Shown here: piece by piece, positions 31,390 to 42,165 of the stretch
How positions within the stretch are numbered: position 1 is the first letter of the stretch
Layout: each line of letters opens with the position of its first letter
Assembly (NCBI RefSeq): GCF_014201875.1
Contig: NZ_JACHFL010000005.1
Location: forward strand, 186,001 to 250,000
From: Deinococcus humi
Lineage (GTDB): Bacteria > Deinococcota > Deinococci > Deinococcales > Deinococcaceae
Length of the DNA stretch: 64,000 nucleotides
Reading direction: 5' to 3'
Program-made: the position numbers and the translations under genes
The notes under the pieces: generated by a model
Database searches by the model: none
What the model was told of the DNA's origin: nothing
The model's input: the letters and a program-made list of their open reading frames with translations, nothing else

Positions 31390-31600
31390 GCTGCCGGCAG
31401 ATGAGGGGAGTGGCAACCGGCATGGGTGTACGGTGGGGGTCAAAACGCACTATGATGCTGGGCGGCATGTCGCGTGTGTGCAGGACCCATAGATCCGGGC
31501 AGCGCCACCGATACGGCAAAAAATCAAAGCTGGAATGCGCCCCTGGCGGTGGTCCCCACTGGACTGCTTGCCGTGCGGGACAGCGAACGGGAGAAATGAC
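31390..31600 (+). promoter_or_regulatory. Upstream region and leader of tig
   Basis: TATGAT at 31451-31456 is a probable -10 box, which would give a leader of about 140 nt. The leader contains GCCACC and a later GGCGGTGG that can pair, and ends with GGGAG before the GTG start. No clear -35 box and no recognised riboswitch. Confidence 0.35.
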
Positions 31601-32980
31601 GTGGCAGAACTAATCAGCAGACAGGGCAACAAGGTGGAGTTCAAGGTTTCCGTTCCCGCCTCCGAAGTAAACCGTGCATATGACCAGGTGTGGTCCGGCC
31701 TCGCCCGCGACGTGCGTGTCCCCGGTTTCCGCCCCGGCAAGGCCCCCCGCAAGGTCATCGAGGGCCGCGTGGGCAAGGGCTACGTGGAACAGGAAGTGCG
31801 CGACCGCCTGCTCCAGTCCCACTACAGCAAGGCTGCTCAGGAGCTGAAGCTGAGCCTGGTGGACGCCAACATAGACCCCCAGCCGGTGGTCAGCGGCCAG
31901 CCTTTCGAGTTCACGGTCACGGGCGAGACCTACCCCGAGGTCAAGCTGGCCGACTGGAGCGGCCTGACCCTCAGCGCCGAGTCTCCTGAAATCACCGACG
32001 ACGTGATGGAACGCACCCTGGGCGACCTGCAGGAGCGCAACGCCACCTTCGAGGAAGCGGACCGTCCCATCGAGGCCAGCGATCAGGTGACCGTGGAGGA
32101 GCAGGGCGAGGACGGCGGGACCTACCCCATCTACCTGGACGTCGCCGAGGCCCACGTGCGCGAAGCGCTGCTGGGCAAGAACAAGGGCGACACCGTGGAG
32201 ATCACGGTGCCCGCGCACCAGCACGGCGACCACGAGCACCCCGAGCACAGCGTCACGGTGGTCATCAAGGACGTCAAGGTCAAGAAGACCCAGGCACTGA
32301 ACGACGAGTTCGCCAAGAGCCTGAACTTCGACAGCCTGGAACGCCTGCGCACGGACCTGAAGGCCGAGCTGGAACGCCGCGCCGCGCAGGAGGGCGAGAC
32401 CGCCCGCCGCGAGGAGTTCGTGGCCCACCTGACCGAAAACATGGACGCCGAGATTCCGCAGGCGTTGCTGGACCGCCGCCGCGACGCCATGCTCGAGGAG
32501 ATCAAGGACGATCTGGGCCGCCAGGGCGTCAAGTGGGGCGAGTACGAGAGCTTCATGCAGGAACAGGGCAAGCTCGACGAGTTCATGGCCGATCTGTCCA
32601 GGAACGCCGAGAGCCGCGTCAAGCGTGATCTGGCCCTGGAAAAGCTGGCCGAGGACCTGAAGGTGCAGGTCAGCGACGCCGAGTTCAACCAGACCATGAA
32701 CGCCTTGGCCCAGGCCAACAGCATGACGCCACAGGACCTGAGCAAGCAGCTGGGGCCGGACGGCATCAACACCTACTACGCCAGCCTGATGCGCGAGAAG
32801 GGCCTGCAGCAGGCCATGGCGCAGCTGAGCAAACCCGCACAGGCCGAGCAGGAAGGGGAAGAGCAGCAGGAGGCAGTCGCGCCTGAAGTGCAGGATGGGG
32901 AAGCCCAGACCGAAGCCGAGCAGCCCCAGACCGAACAGGCTGGAAGCGAGCAGGGCGAAGGCGAGAACAAGACCGAGTAA
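31601..32980 (+). CDS. tig: Trigger factor
   Basis: Ribosome-bound chaperone and prolyl isomerase, 459 residues. Seen: N-terminal ribosome-binding domain with the signature VPGFRPGKAPRKVIEGRVG (about 42-60), the FKBP-like domain (about 155-245, including a His-rich loop HQHGDHEHPEH), and the helical C-terminal domain. The start is GTG 31601, with GGGAG 8 nt upstream and the family start AELISR. The last 45 residues are a low-complexity Glu/Gln tail (about residues 410-459), beyond the usual end. Its gene stands alone between the tRNA genes and the fab operon. Confidence 0.95.
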   Translation: MAELISRQGNKVEFKVSVPASEVNRAYDQVWSGLARDVRVPGFRPGKAPRKVIEGRVGKGYVEQEVRDRLLQSHYSKAAQELKLSLVDANIDPQPVVSGQPFEFTVTGETYPEVKLADWSGLTLSAESPEITDDVMERTLGDLQERNATFEEADRPIEASDQVTVEEQGEDGGTYPIYLDVAEAHVREALLGKNKGDTVEITVPAHQHGDHEHPEHSVTVVIKDVKVKKTQALNDEFAKSLNFDSLERLRTDLKAELERRAAQEGETARREEFVAHLTENMDAEIPQALLDRRRDAMLEEIKDDLGRQGVKWGEYESFMQEQGKLDEFMADLSRNAESRVKRDLALEKLAEDLKVQVSDAEFNQTMNALAQANSMTPQDLSKQLGPDGINTYYASLMREKGLQQAMAQLSKPAQAEQEGEEQQEAVAPEVQDGEAQTEAEQPQTEQAGSEQGEGENKTE

Positions 32981-32997
32981 AACGTAAAGTTGAGCAG

Positions 32998-33026
32998 GGG
33001 CGCATCCTTTAGGTGCGCCTCTTTTC
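32998..33026 (+). terminator. Terminator after tig
   Basis: GGCGCA (32999-33004) pairs with TGCGCC (33014-33019), with CCT and AGG extending the stem inside the loop; CTCTTTTCT follows. Intrinsic terminator 18 bases after the tig stop. Confidence 0.75.
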
Positions 33027-33071
33027 TGCTGCTTGACGGCGCACCCATTGTGTCCCTCAACGCTGAACTCA

Positions 33072-33105
33072 ATTCATTGAACGCTCGTTCAAAGAATGCT
33101 ACCGT
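33072..33105 (+). promoter_or_regulatory. fab operon promoter with palindromic operator
   Basis: TTGAACGCTCGTTCAA (33077-33092) is a perfect palindrome with a two-base centre; flanking ATTC and GAAT extend it to 33072-33097 with one mismatch. Its left arm is the -35 box (TTGAAC, 33077-33082), and 17 bases later comes the -10 box TACCGT (33100-33105), 7 nt before the fabH start. The shape fits a TetR-type repressor such as a FadR/FasR-like lipid regulator; the protein is not identified here. Confidence 0.65.
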
Positions 33106-33112
33106 GACGGCC

Positions 33113-34159
33113 ATGAGTGCCCCCACCATCCGTCCCAGCATCGGCATCACCGCCCTGGGCAGCCACGCGCCCGAGCGCATCGTGACCAACGCGGATTTCG
33201 AGGCGTACATGGACACCAACGCCGAGTGGATCGAGTCGCGCACCGGCATTCGTCAGCGGCACTTTGCGGCGGCCGACGAGTACACCTCTGATATGGGCGT
33301 GGGCGCGGTGCGCGACATGCTCTCGCGTGACCCGGACGCCCTGAAGGACGTGGATGCGGTGATCTGTGCCACAGTCAGCCCAGACGCGCTGATGCCGTCC
33401 ACGGCCGCGCTGATTGCCATGCAGGTGGGGCTGGCGGGGGCGGCGGCCTTCGATCTTTCCACCGCCTGCAGCGGCTTCGTGTACGCCCTGAGCGTGGCGT
33501 CTGGCCTGATCCAGTCCGGCGCGGCGCGGCGCGTGCTGGTGGTGGGGGCCGAGGTCCTGAGCAAGATCGTGGACCAGCAGGACCGGGGCACGGCCATCCT
33601 GTTCGGCGACGGCGCGGGCGCGGCGGTGGTGGGGCCGGTGCCGGGGGGACTGGGCTTCCAGGAGTTCATCATGGGCGCGGACGGCGCGGGCGGACCGAGC
33701 CTGTACCTGCGTTGCGTGGCTCCGACTTTGCCCGGCGGCTTCGAGATGGGTGAGAGCGTCGGCATGAACGGGCGCGAGGTTTTCAAATTCGCCGTGCGCG
33801 TGCTGGGCGACAGCGGCCAGAAGGCACTGCAAAAGAGCGGCCTGACCAGCGCCGATGTGGACTGGGTGATTCCGCACCAGGCCAACGTGCGAATCATCGA
33901 GGCCGCTGTGGAGCGCTTCGGCATCCCCATGAGCAAGACGGTGGTCAACCTGGACCGTTACGGCAACACCTCCAGCGCCACCGTGCCGCTCGCGCTGCGC
34001 GAGGCGATTGACGACGGGCGCGTTCAGGACGGCCAGCAACTGCTGCTGATTGCGTTTGGCGGCGGCCTGAGCTGGGTGGCCGGAACCATGAAGTGGTGGG
34101 GCGGCGCCCCCAGCCTGAAAGCGAAGGTGGCGCCTGCACTGTCGGAAGTGGGCGCTTGA
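33113..34159 (+). CDS. fabH: 3-oxoacyl-ACP synthase III
   Basis: Starts fatty acid synthesis by condensing acyl-CoA with malonyl-ACP. 348 residues from ATG 33113. Seen: AEWIESRTGIRQRHFA, the catalytic Cys119 in STACSGFVYAL, His in PHQANVRIIEA and Asn in YGNTSSATVPLAL. This Cys-His-Asn triad is complete. The start lies 7 nt after TACCGT; the upstream in-frame extension (from 32990) covers the tig terminator and the operator, so it is not coding. First gene of the operon. Confidence 0.95.
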   Translation: MSAPTIRPSIGITALGSHAPERIVTNADFEAYMDTNAEWIESRTGIRQRHFAAADEYTSDMGVGAVRDMLSRDPDALKDVDAVICATVSPDALMPSTAALIAMQVGLAGAAAFDLSTACSGFVYALSVASGLIQSGAARRVLVVGAEVLSKIVDQQDRGTAILFGDGAGAAVVGPVPGGLGFQEFIMGADGAGGPSLYLRCVAPTLPGGFEMGESVGMNGREVFKFAVRVLGDSGQKALQKSGLTSADVDWVIPHQANVRIIEAAVERFGIPMSKTVVNLDRYGNTSSATVPLALREAIDDGRVQDGQQLLLIAFGGGLSWVAGTMKWWGGAPSLKAKVAPALSEVGA

Positions 34160-35067
34160 GCTCCCGGATCGCCGCCCTCTTTCCCGGCCAGGGATCGCAC
34201 GCCGTGGGCATGGGGATGGAGCTGACCACGGCCTTCCCAGTGGCCGAAGCTGTGTACGCCGAGGCCGAGAACACCCTGCCGGGCCTGCGCGCCCTCATCG
34301 AAACCGGCCCCATTGAAGACCTGACCCTGACGGCCAATCAGCAGCCCGCGCTGGTGGCGGCAGGTGTGGCCGCCTACCGCGCCTGGCAGGAAAAAACGGG
34401 GCTGACGCCAATGGTGGCGGCCGGCCATTCCCTGGGCGAATACAGCGCCCTGGTGGCCTCTGGAGTGCTGTCCCTGGCGGACGCCCTGCGCCTGACCCGC
34501 AAACGCGGCACGCTGATGCAGCAGGCGGTTGCGCCCGGCGACGGGGCCATGAGCGCCATCATGGGTGATCCTGCAGTGGTGGCAGAGGTCTGCGGGAACA
34601 TGGAGGGCGTGCAGCCCGCCAACTTTAACGCCCCCACGCAGACGGTGATCAGCGGAACGGCGGCGGCGGTGTCGGCGGCCAGCGCCGAGTTGAAAGCTCG
34701 CGGCCTGAAAGCCATTCCCCTCAAGGTCAGCGCCCCCTTTCACTGCGCGTTGATGGCCCCGGCGGCGGCTGGCCTGTCGCCCGATCTGCAGGCGGCGACA
34801 TATAGCCCCTTTACCTTCCCGGTGGTGGCGAACGTGACGGCGGAGCTGAACGACGATCCCCTGCGCGTTCCAGACCTGCTGGAACGCCAGATCACGGGCG
34901 CGGTGCAGTGGGTGGAAACCATCCAGACACTGGCGGGGCTGGGCGTGGACACCTTCGTCGAGTTCGGCCCGGGCAAGGTACTGACTGGACTGGTGGGGCG
35001 CATCGTGCCGGGCGCGAGGACCGTCAACGTGGGCACCGCGGCGGACGTGGAAGCCTTCGAACCGTGA
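34156..35067 (+). CDS. fabD: Malonyl-CoA:ACP transacylase
   Basis: Loads malonyl onto ACP. 303 residues. Seen: IAALFPGQGSHAVGMG at the front, the nucleophile in GHSLGEYSAL, the arginine region LTRKRGTLMQQAV, and the catalytic His region KVSAPFHCALM. The start is most likely TTG at 34156, overlapping the fabH TGA as TTGA, with GGAAG before it; it places the conserved IAALFPGQG five residues in, as usual. Its stop overlaps the next GTG. Confidence 0.93.
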   Translation: MSSRIAALFPGQGSHAVGMGMELTTAFPVAEAVYAEAENTLPGLRALIETGPIEDLTLTANQQPALVAAGVAAYRAWQEKTGLTPMVAAGHSLGEYSALVASGVLSLADALRLTRKRGTLMQQAVAPGDGAMSAIMGDPAVVAEVCGNMEGVQPANFNAPTQTVISGTAAAVSAASAELKARGLKAIPLKVSAPFHCALMAPAAAGLSPDLQAATYSPFTFPVVANVTAELNDDPLRVPDLLERQITGAVQWVETIQTLAGLGVDTFVEFGPGKVLTGLVGRIVPGARTVNVGTAADVEAFEP

Positions 35068-35600
35068 CCGCTGAGGCTGAACCCGTTTCCCGTGACAACC
35101 TGCTCAGGGCGTTTGCCAGCGCAGCCGACGAGATTGGTGGCTTTTTCGCTGGCTTGGACGCAACGGCATTCACGGCGGGCGACACCGAGCATTGGTCTCC
35201 AGCACATCACGTCGATCATCTGATCCTCTCCAACGGGCCGGTGGTGGGCGGACTACGTGTGGCGCGTGGGCGACTCCTGCCCCTGCCAGCGCAGCATCCT
35301 CCCCGAACCTACGCCGAGATTCGCGGGGCGTACCGCGCTGGCCTCGCCGCCGGAGCCAGGGCCTCCGGGCGCTGGCTGCCGCAGCCGGAAGGAACGCAAC
35401 TTCAACTAGCAGAGCGGTACGCCTCGTCCTTGCGTGCTGTCCACGAAACGCTCGGCGACTGGACGGACCCCGAACTGGACGCCTGGGCCATGCCCCATCC
35501 GGTCCTGGGCGTCCTGTCAGTGCGCGAAATGCTGTACTTCACGCTGTATCACAACTGGCACCACGCGGACGGCGTGCGGGCTGCACAGGAGCAACTATGA
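35064..35600 (+). CDS. DinB-like four-helix protein inside the fab operon
   Basis: A 178-residue protein of the DinB/YfiT fold. Seen: four helical stretches and the three histidines expected for a metal site: one in WSPAHHVDHLI (about residue 43) and two in YHNWHHADGV near the end. Some members are thiol-S-transferases for bacillithiol or mycothiol. The start GTG overlaps the fabD stop (GTGA) and its stop overlaps the fabG start (ATGA), so it is translated with both. Why it sits between fabD and fabG is unknown; a detoxifying or thiol role next to lipid synthesis is a guess. Confidence 0.75.
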   Translation: MTAEAEPVSRDNLLRAFASAADEIGGFFAGLDATAFTAGDTEHWSPAHHVDHLILSNGPVVGGLRVARGRLLPLPAQHPPRTYAEIRGAYRAGLAAGARASGRWLPQPEGTQLQLAERYASSLRAVHETLGDWTDPELDAWAMPHPVLGVLSVREMLYFTLYHNWHHADGVRAAQEQL

Positions 35601-36361
35601 CTGAGATACCCAGCCAGAACCCCGCCCGCAAAGTTGCCCTCGTCACCGGCAGCAGCCGGGGCCTGGGCCGCGCGATGGCCCTCAAGCTGGCCGCTGAGGG
35701 CTTTGACCTCGCTGTCCACTATGGACGCAACGCCGCCGAGGCGCAGAAGGTGGCCGATGAAGCCCGTGCCCACGGCGTCCGCGCCGAGGTATTTGGGGCC
35801 GATCTGACCACGCCCAGCAATGCCGGTAAGCTCGTCGAGGACGTCATCAAGGGGCTGGGCCGTCTGGATGTGCTGGTGAACAACGCCGGAATCACGCGCG
35901 ACGGGCTGGCCATCCGCATGAAGGACGAGGACTGGGACGCCGTGCTCCAGACCAACCTGTCGAGCGCCTTCTCCGCGTGCCGGGCGGCCATCAAGCACAT
36001 GATGCGCGCCCGCTCCGGCCGCATTGTCAACATCGCCAGCGTGGTGGGCCTGACGGGCAATCCGGGACAGGCCAACTATGTCGCCAGCAAGGCCGGGCTG
36101 ATCGGGCTGACCAAGGCGCTGGCCAAGGAATACGGCGGGCGCGGCATCACAGTCAACGCGGTGGCCCCCGGTTTTATCGAGTCGGATATGACCGCCACGC
36201 TGGCCGAGGGCGTGCAGCAGGGCTACCTGTCGGACATTCCGCTGGCCCGCTTCGGCCAGCCGGAAGAAGTCGCTGCGCTCGTGGCGTTCCTGGCCTCCGA
36301 CGGGGCCGGGTACATCACCGGGCAGACCATCGGGGTGGACGGTGGGCTTAATCCCCATTGA
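35597..36361 (+). CDS. fabG: 3-oxoacyl-ACP reductase
   Basis: NADPH-dependent reductase of the short-chain dehydrogenase family, 254 residues. Seen: ALVTGSSRGLGRAMA (cofactor loop), LVNNAGITRDGL, catalytic Ser in IVNIASVVG and the Y-x-x-x-K pair in QANYVASKAGL, and the C-terminal GQTIGVDGGL. Start ATG overlaps the stop of the DinB-like gene. Long open frame upstream (35192) is not coding. Confidence 0.95.
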   Translation: MTEIPSQNPARKVALVTGSSRGLGRAMALKLAAEGFDLAVHYGRNAAEAQKVADEARAHGVRAEVFGADLTTPSNAGKLVEDVIKGLGRLDVLVNNAGITRDGLAIRMKDEDWDAVLQTNLSSAFSACRAAIKHMMRARSGRIVNIASVVGLTGNPGQANYVASKAGLIGLTKALAKEYGGRGITVNAVAPGFIESDMTATLAEGVQQGYLSDIPLARFGQPEEVAALVAFLASDGAGYITGQTIGVDGGLNPH

Positions 36362-36482
36362 GGGACGATGCCGGAGTGGGGCGAAGCTGGCCCTCAGCCC
36401 GGTTACACCCCGTTCAACAACGTAGCCCCTCACACCCTGCCCGTGTAGACTGGCGCAGACTTCAAGGATAGGAGGAACAAAC

Positions 36483-36713
<231 letters not shown>

Positions 36714-36821
36714 ACGCGCCTGTCCCGGGCCGTGCGTGAAGCGGGGCCGGGGCAGTGAATAGAGACGGGGCGCGGCACAGACCGTGACCCCCTCTTTTCT
36801 CTGGAAGGGAGGGAAGGACAC

Positions 36822-38066
36822 ATGGGCGTTTCAGGACTGAAACGGGTGGTGATTACAGGGCTGGGGCCGGTGACGCCCATCGGCTGGGGGGCGGCGGACT
36901 ACGCCGAGGCGCAGCGGGCGGGCCGCAGCGGTATTGGCCCGATCACGCATTTCGATGCCTCCGACACCGCCAGCAAGATTGCGGGTGAGGTCAAGGGCAG
37001 TTTCGACGACTACATCGACCCGCGCGAAGCCCGCAAGCTGGACCGCTACGTGCAACTGGCCCTAACGGCCGCCGAACTCGCCACGCGCGACAGCGGCCTG
37101 AGCGCTGAGGAACTGAGCGGTGAGCGCGTCGGTACGGTGGTGGGCAGCGGCATCGGTGGGGTCAAGACCTTCGAGGATCAGGCCGGGGTGCTGCACGAGC
37201 GCGGTCCGGGGCGCATCAGCCCGATGTTCATCCCCATGATGATCGCCAACATGGCCACCGGGCACGTTGCCATGAGGTTCGGCGCGACGGGGCCCAGCAG
37301 CACCGTGGTCACCGCCTGCGCCACCGGCACCGGCTCGATTGGCGACGCCGCCCGCTACATCCAACTGGATCTGGCCGACGTGATGATCGCTGGAGGCACC
37401 GAGGCCGCCGTGACCCGCATCGCCGTGGGCGGCTTTTCCAACATGAAAGCGCTGTCCACCCGCAACGACTCGCCCGAAACCGCGAGCCGACCGTTTTCGG
37501 CCACCCGTGACGGCTTCGTGCTGGGTGAGGGCGCGGGCATCGTGATTCTCGAGGAGTACGAGAAGGCCAAGGCGCGCGGGGCCACCATCTATGCCGAGAT
37601 CGTCGGCTACGGCACAAGCGCCGACGCCCACCACATCACCATGCCCGCACCGGAAGGCCGCGGCGCGCAGGTGGCGATGAGGATGGCACTGAACACGGCG
37701 GGGGTCAATCCCGAACAGGTGGGCTACATCAATGCCCACGGCACCAGCACGCATTTCAACGATCTGTACGAAACCCAGGGCATCAAGCACGTGTTCGGCG
37801 ATCACGCCAGGAAGCTGGCGATCAGCTCCACCAAATCCATGACTGGGCATCTGCTGGGCGCGGCGGGGGCCATCGAGGCGATTGCCGTGGCGCAGGCGCT
37901 GAAAGACGGCATTCTGCCCCCCACCATCAACCTGACCGATCCCGATCCCGCGCTGGATCTGGACTACATCCCCGAGGGTGCGCGGGAAAAACAGGTGGAC
38001 TACGTGCTGAGCAACTCGTTCGCCTTCGGTGGGCAGAACGCGGCCCTGCTGTTCAAACGGGTCTGA
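36822..38066 (+). CDS. fabF: 3-oxoacyl-ACP synthase II
   Basis: Elongating ketosynthase, 414 residues. Seen: RVVITGLGPVTPIGWG at the front, the nucleophile in VVTACATGTGSIGDAA, the two histidines in INAHGTSTHFND and KSMTGHLLGAAGA, and the end SNSFAFGGQNAALL. The Cys-His-His triad is complete. A Shine-Dalgarno GGGAGGGAAGGA precedes the ATG. Last gene of the fab cluster; the dehydratase fabZ lies 13.6 kb further on and no enoyl reductase is in the window. Confidence 0.96.
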   Translation: MGVSGLKRVVITGLGPVTPIGWGAADYAEAQRAGRSGIGPITHFDASDTASKIAGEVKGSFDDYIDPREARKLDRYVQLALTAAELATRDSGLSAEELSGERVGTVVGSGIGGVKTFEDQAGVLHERGPGRISPMFIPMMIANMATGHVAMRFGATGPSSTVVTACATGTGSIGDAARYIQLDLADVMIAGGTEAAVTRIAVGGFSNMKALSTRNDSPETASRPFSATRDGFVLGEGAGIVILEEYEKAKARGATIYAEIVGYGTSADAHHITMPAPEGRGAQVAMRMALNTAGVNPEQVGYINAHGTSTHFNDLYETQGIKHVFGDHARKLAISSTKSMTGHLLGAAGAIEAIAVAQALKDGILPPTINLTDPDPALDLDYIPEGAREKQVDYVLSNSFAFGGQNAALLFKRV

Positions 38067-38293
38067 CCGTTTCGCCCCGTCACCGTTGAGGGCGCGGCAG
38101 TCACAGGGCAGGTGGTCACCTGTTGCTGGCCTGGACTCGCCGTCCCTCCACGAAATATCAAGCTGAATGCCGGGTCCAGGACGTCAATCGGTGCTTTAAT
38201 GCCCTGATCATCGCCTGAATGGCCCGGTCTATCTTTTGCAGATCAGCCGAGGTCCCCTACAAATCCCTGCCCCCAGCCAAAGGAGCCAGCCCT

Positions 38294-40420
<2,127 letters not shown>

Positions 40421-40525
40421 CGCTGGGGCACCTGCGGGTCTAAGATGGGGCGAAGCCACAGTTCAGCTGTCTGTCAGACCTCCGTCCTGCCGCAGCCTTG
40501 CCCTCCCCCGTCCCAGGAGATCCCC

Positions 40526-41164
40526 ATGCGTTCACTGTTGCTGCCTGCCGCCCTGCTGTCCCTCACGCTGATGGCCTGTGGCCAGACCACGCCCGGTCCT
40601 GCCACGTCTGCCGGTGTCGACGCCTACGCTGAGCGCCCCGAGTTGCAGGACGCGGGCAGCCAGGCCATTCTGCAGAGGTACGGCAACGATCCTGGCCTAT
40701 TGGAAGCCTTGCAGGAAGCCTACGGCGAGCGGCCCACCGACCTGAGCCTACCCACGGTTCCGGCCATTACGGGCCTGGACGTGGCGAGTGACCGGCTGGC
40801 GTACATCAAACGCACCGGCTGGGGCAGTGTGGGCAACTACAACAGCCAGTACGCGGCCTACGCGGGCACAGGTCTTCCGTATGCCGGGCTGGACTGGAGC
40901 CGCGACGGCTGCAGCGCCCCCTCGGGCCTGGGGCTGGGCTACCGTGAGGACTTCCGGCCCGCCTGCAACGTCCACGACTTCGGTTACCGCAATCTGAAGG
41001 TCTACCAGCGCACCGACAGCAACCGCAGCACCACCGACAGCGCGTTCTACACCAATATGAAGGCCATCTGCGCGGCCAAGAGCTGGTACAAGCGCCCGGC
41101 CTGCTACAGCGCCGCCTTCGCGTACTACGAGGCGGTCAGGATCGGCGGCAGCGACAGCTTCTGA
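40526..41164 (+). CDS. Secreted phospholipase A2-like lipoprotein
   Basis: A 212-residue exported protein. Seen: signal peptide with lipobox LMAC (Cys about residue 18), so probably lipid-anchored; a helical middle; and a C-terminal domain (about 125-212) with [14 protein letters not shown] followed by [10 protein letters not shown], the C-x-x-H-D-x-x-Y motif of prokaryotic phospholipase A2, and further cysteines ([15 protein letters not shown]) that would form the disulfides. Expected reaction: release of fatty acid from the sn-2 position of phospholipid outside the cell, calcium-dependent. AGGAGA lies 6 nt before the ATG. The next genes on this strand handle glycerophosphodiesters. Confidence 0.87.
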   Translation: MRSLLLPAALLSLTLMACGQTTPGPATSAGVDAYAERPELQDAGSQAILQRYGNDPGLLEALQEAYGERPTDLSLPTVPAITGLDVASDRLAYIKRTGWGSVGNYNSQYAAYAGTGLPYAGLDWSRDGCSAPSGLGLGYREDFRPACNVHDFGYRNLKVYQRTDSNRSTTDSAFYTNMKAICAAKSWYKRPACYSAAFAYYEAVRIGGSDSF

Positions 41165-41182
41165 GCTGAAGAAATCTGGCTG

Positions 41183-41222
41183 AAGGACACTGCCCACGTC
41201 GTTCTGCGTGGGCAGTGTCCTT
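41183..41222. terminator. Bidirectional terminator
   Basis: A perfect 16-bp stem, AAGGACACTGCCCACG (41183-41198) with its inverse at 41207-41222, 8-base loop, then TTCC. It separates the converging phospholipase and MerR genes. Confidence 0.88.
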
Positions 41223-41242
41223 TCCTCAGGCCAGGGGTCGGC

Positions 41243-42079
41243 TCAACGCTCCGGCGGCACGAACGGCCACGCTACGTCCCCGGCCAGATCATTGTCTTCC
41301 AGGCCGTCCCAATCGTGCGGATAGATCTCGCGTGGACTGAGCGCGCCGCATGCGCCGTGTGCTCCAGCGTAAGCGCTGGTGGCGTCATAGGCGTCCAGAA
41401 TGCCAGGAAAGTCGAATTGCGCTTTGCTCAGGGTGACGAAGGCTTCATGGTGGGCGGGTTCCTCACGCAGGGTCAGGCCACCCGTGGGCCTCAGGGGACC
41501 GCCGTAGGGCACGCAGACCTCCACCGGGCCGTCGTTGTCGGCGTTGACCTGGCCGTGATAGACGACGAAGGGAACGCCCTCCACGCTCGCCCCCTCCGCC
41601 ATGATCTGCTGGGGCAGCTCTTTCAGTTGCCGCTCGATGTAGGAGGAAAGTTCATCCACCCGCAGGCGCCGGGTCACGGTGGCGACCTGCTGGGCAGGAA
41701 CGAAGCGCTGCTGGACATGGAAGTGCTGGGTCATGCTGGGTTCTCCTTTGAGACTGCGGAGGATGTAGCGGGCCAGGTCACGCTGCCGCGTGTGCTGGGC
41801 CTCGGCCTGTGTCCAGTGGCCCCAGATCAGCTCGATCTGCTGCCCCTGTTGGGCCTCTAGCACGGTGCGAATGTCGTTCAGGGACAGCCCGAGCTGTCGC
41901 AGCAGGCCGATCAGACGAGCCTGCGGCAGTTGCCGGGCCGAGTAATAGCGGTAGCCGCTGCTCTCATCCACCCGTTCGGGCGGCAACAGGCCAAGTTCGT
42001 CGTACAGACGCAGGGCTTTAAGGCTCAGGCGCGAGGCGCTGGCAAAGGCGCTGATGGTCATGGCTGGAGTTGTGGTCAT
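41243..42079 (-). CDS. MerR-family regulator with GyrI-like effector domain
   Basis: A 278-residue transcription regulator of the BmrR/TipA type. Seen: N-terminal winged helix with RLSLKALRLYDELGLLPPERVDESSGYRYYSARQLPQARLIGLLRQLGLSLNDI (in parts: ALRLYDELGLL, GYRYYSA), a coiled linker (AQHTRQRDLARYILRSL), and a C-terminal domain from about residue 120 (VQQRFVPAQQVATVTRRL onward) like GyrI/SOUL drug-binding domains. It would sense a small hydrophobic molecule. ATG 42079 has GGAGG 8 nt upstream. Divergent from the glycerophosphodiesterase gene, which it may control. Confidence 0.87.
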   Translation of the reverse strand: MTTTPAMTISAFASASRLSLKALRLYDELGLLPPERVDESSGYRYYSARQLPQARLIGLLRQLGLSLNDIRTVLEAQQGQQIELIWGHWTQAEAQHTRQRDLARYILRSLKGEPSMTQHFHVQQRFVPAQQVATVTRRLRVDELSSYIERQLKELPQQIMAEGASVEGVPFVVYHGQVNADNDGPVEVCVPYGGPLRPTGGLTLREEPAHHEAFVTLSKAQFDFPGILDAYDATSAYAGAHGACGALSPREIYPHDWDGLEDNDLAGDVAWPFVPPER

Positions 42080-42165
42080 GGCACTGGCCTCCGGAGGTGC
42101 CCCCAGCATGGGGGCTGCCCCTGGGGCCGAGTCAAGAGAGGGTGCTGGGGGCTAGTCTGTCCAGC

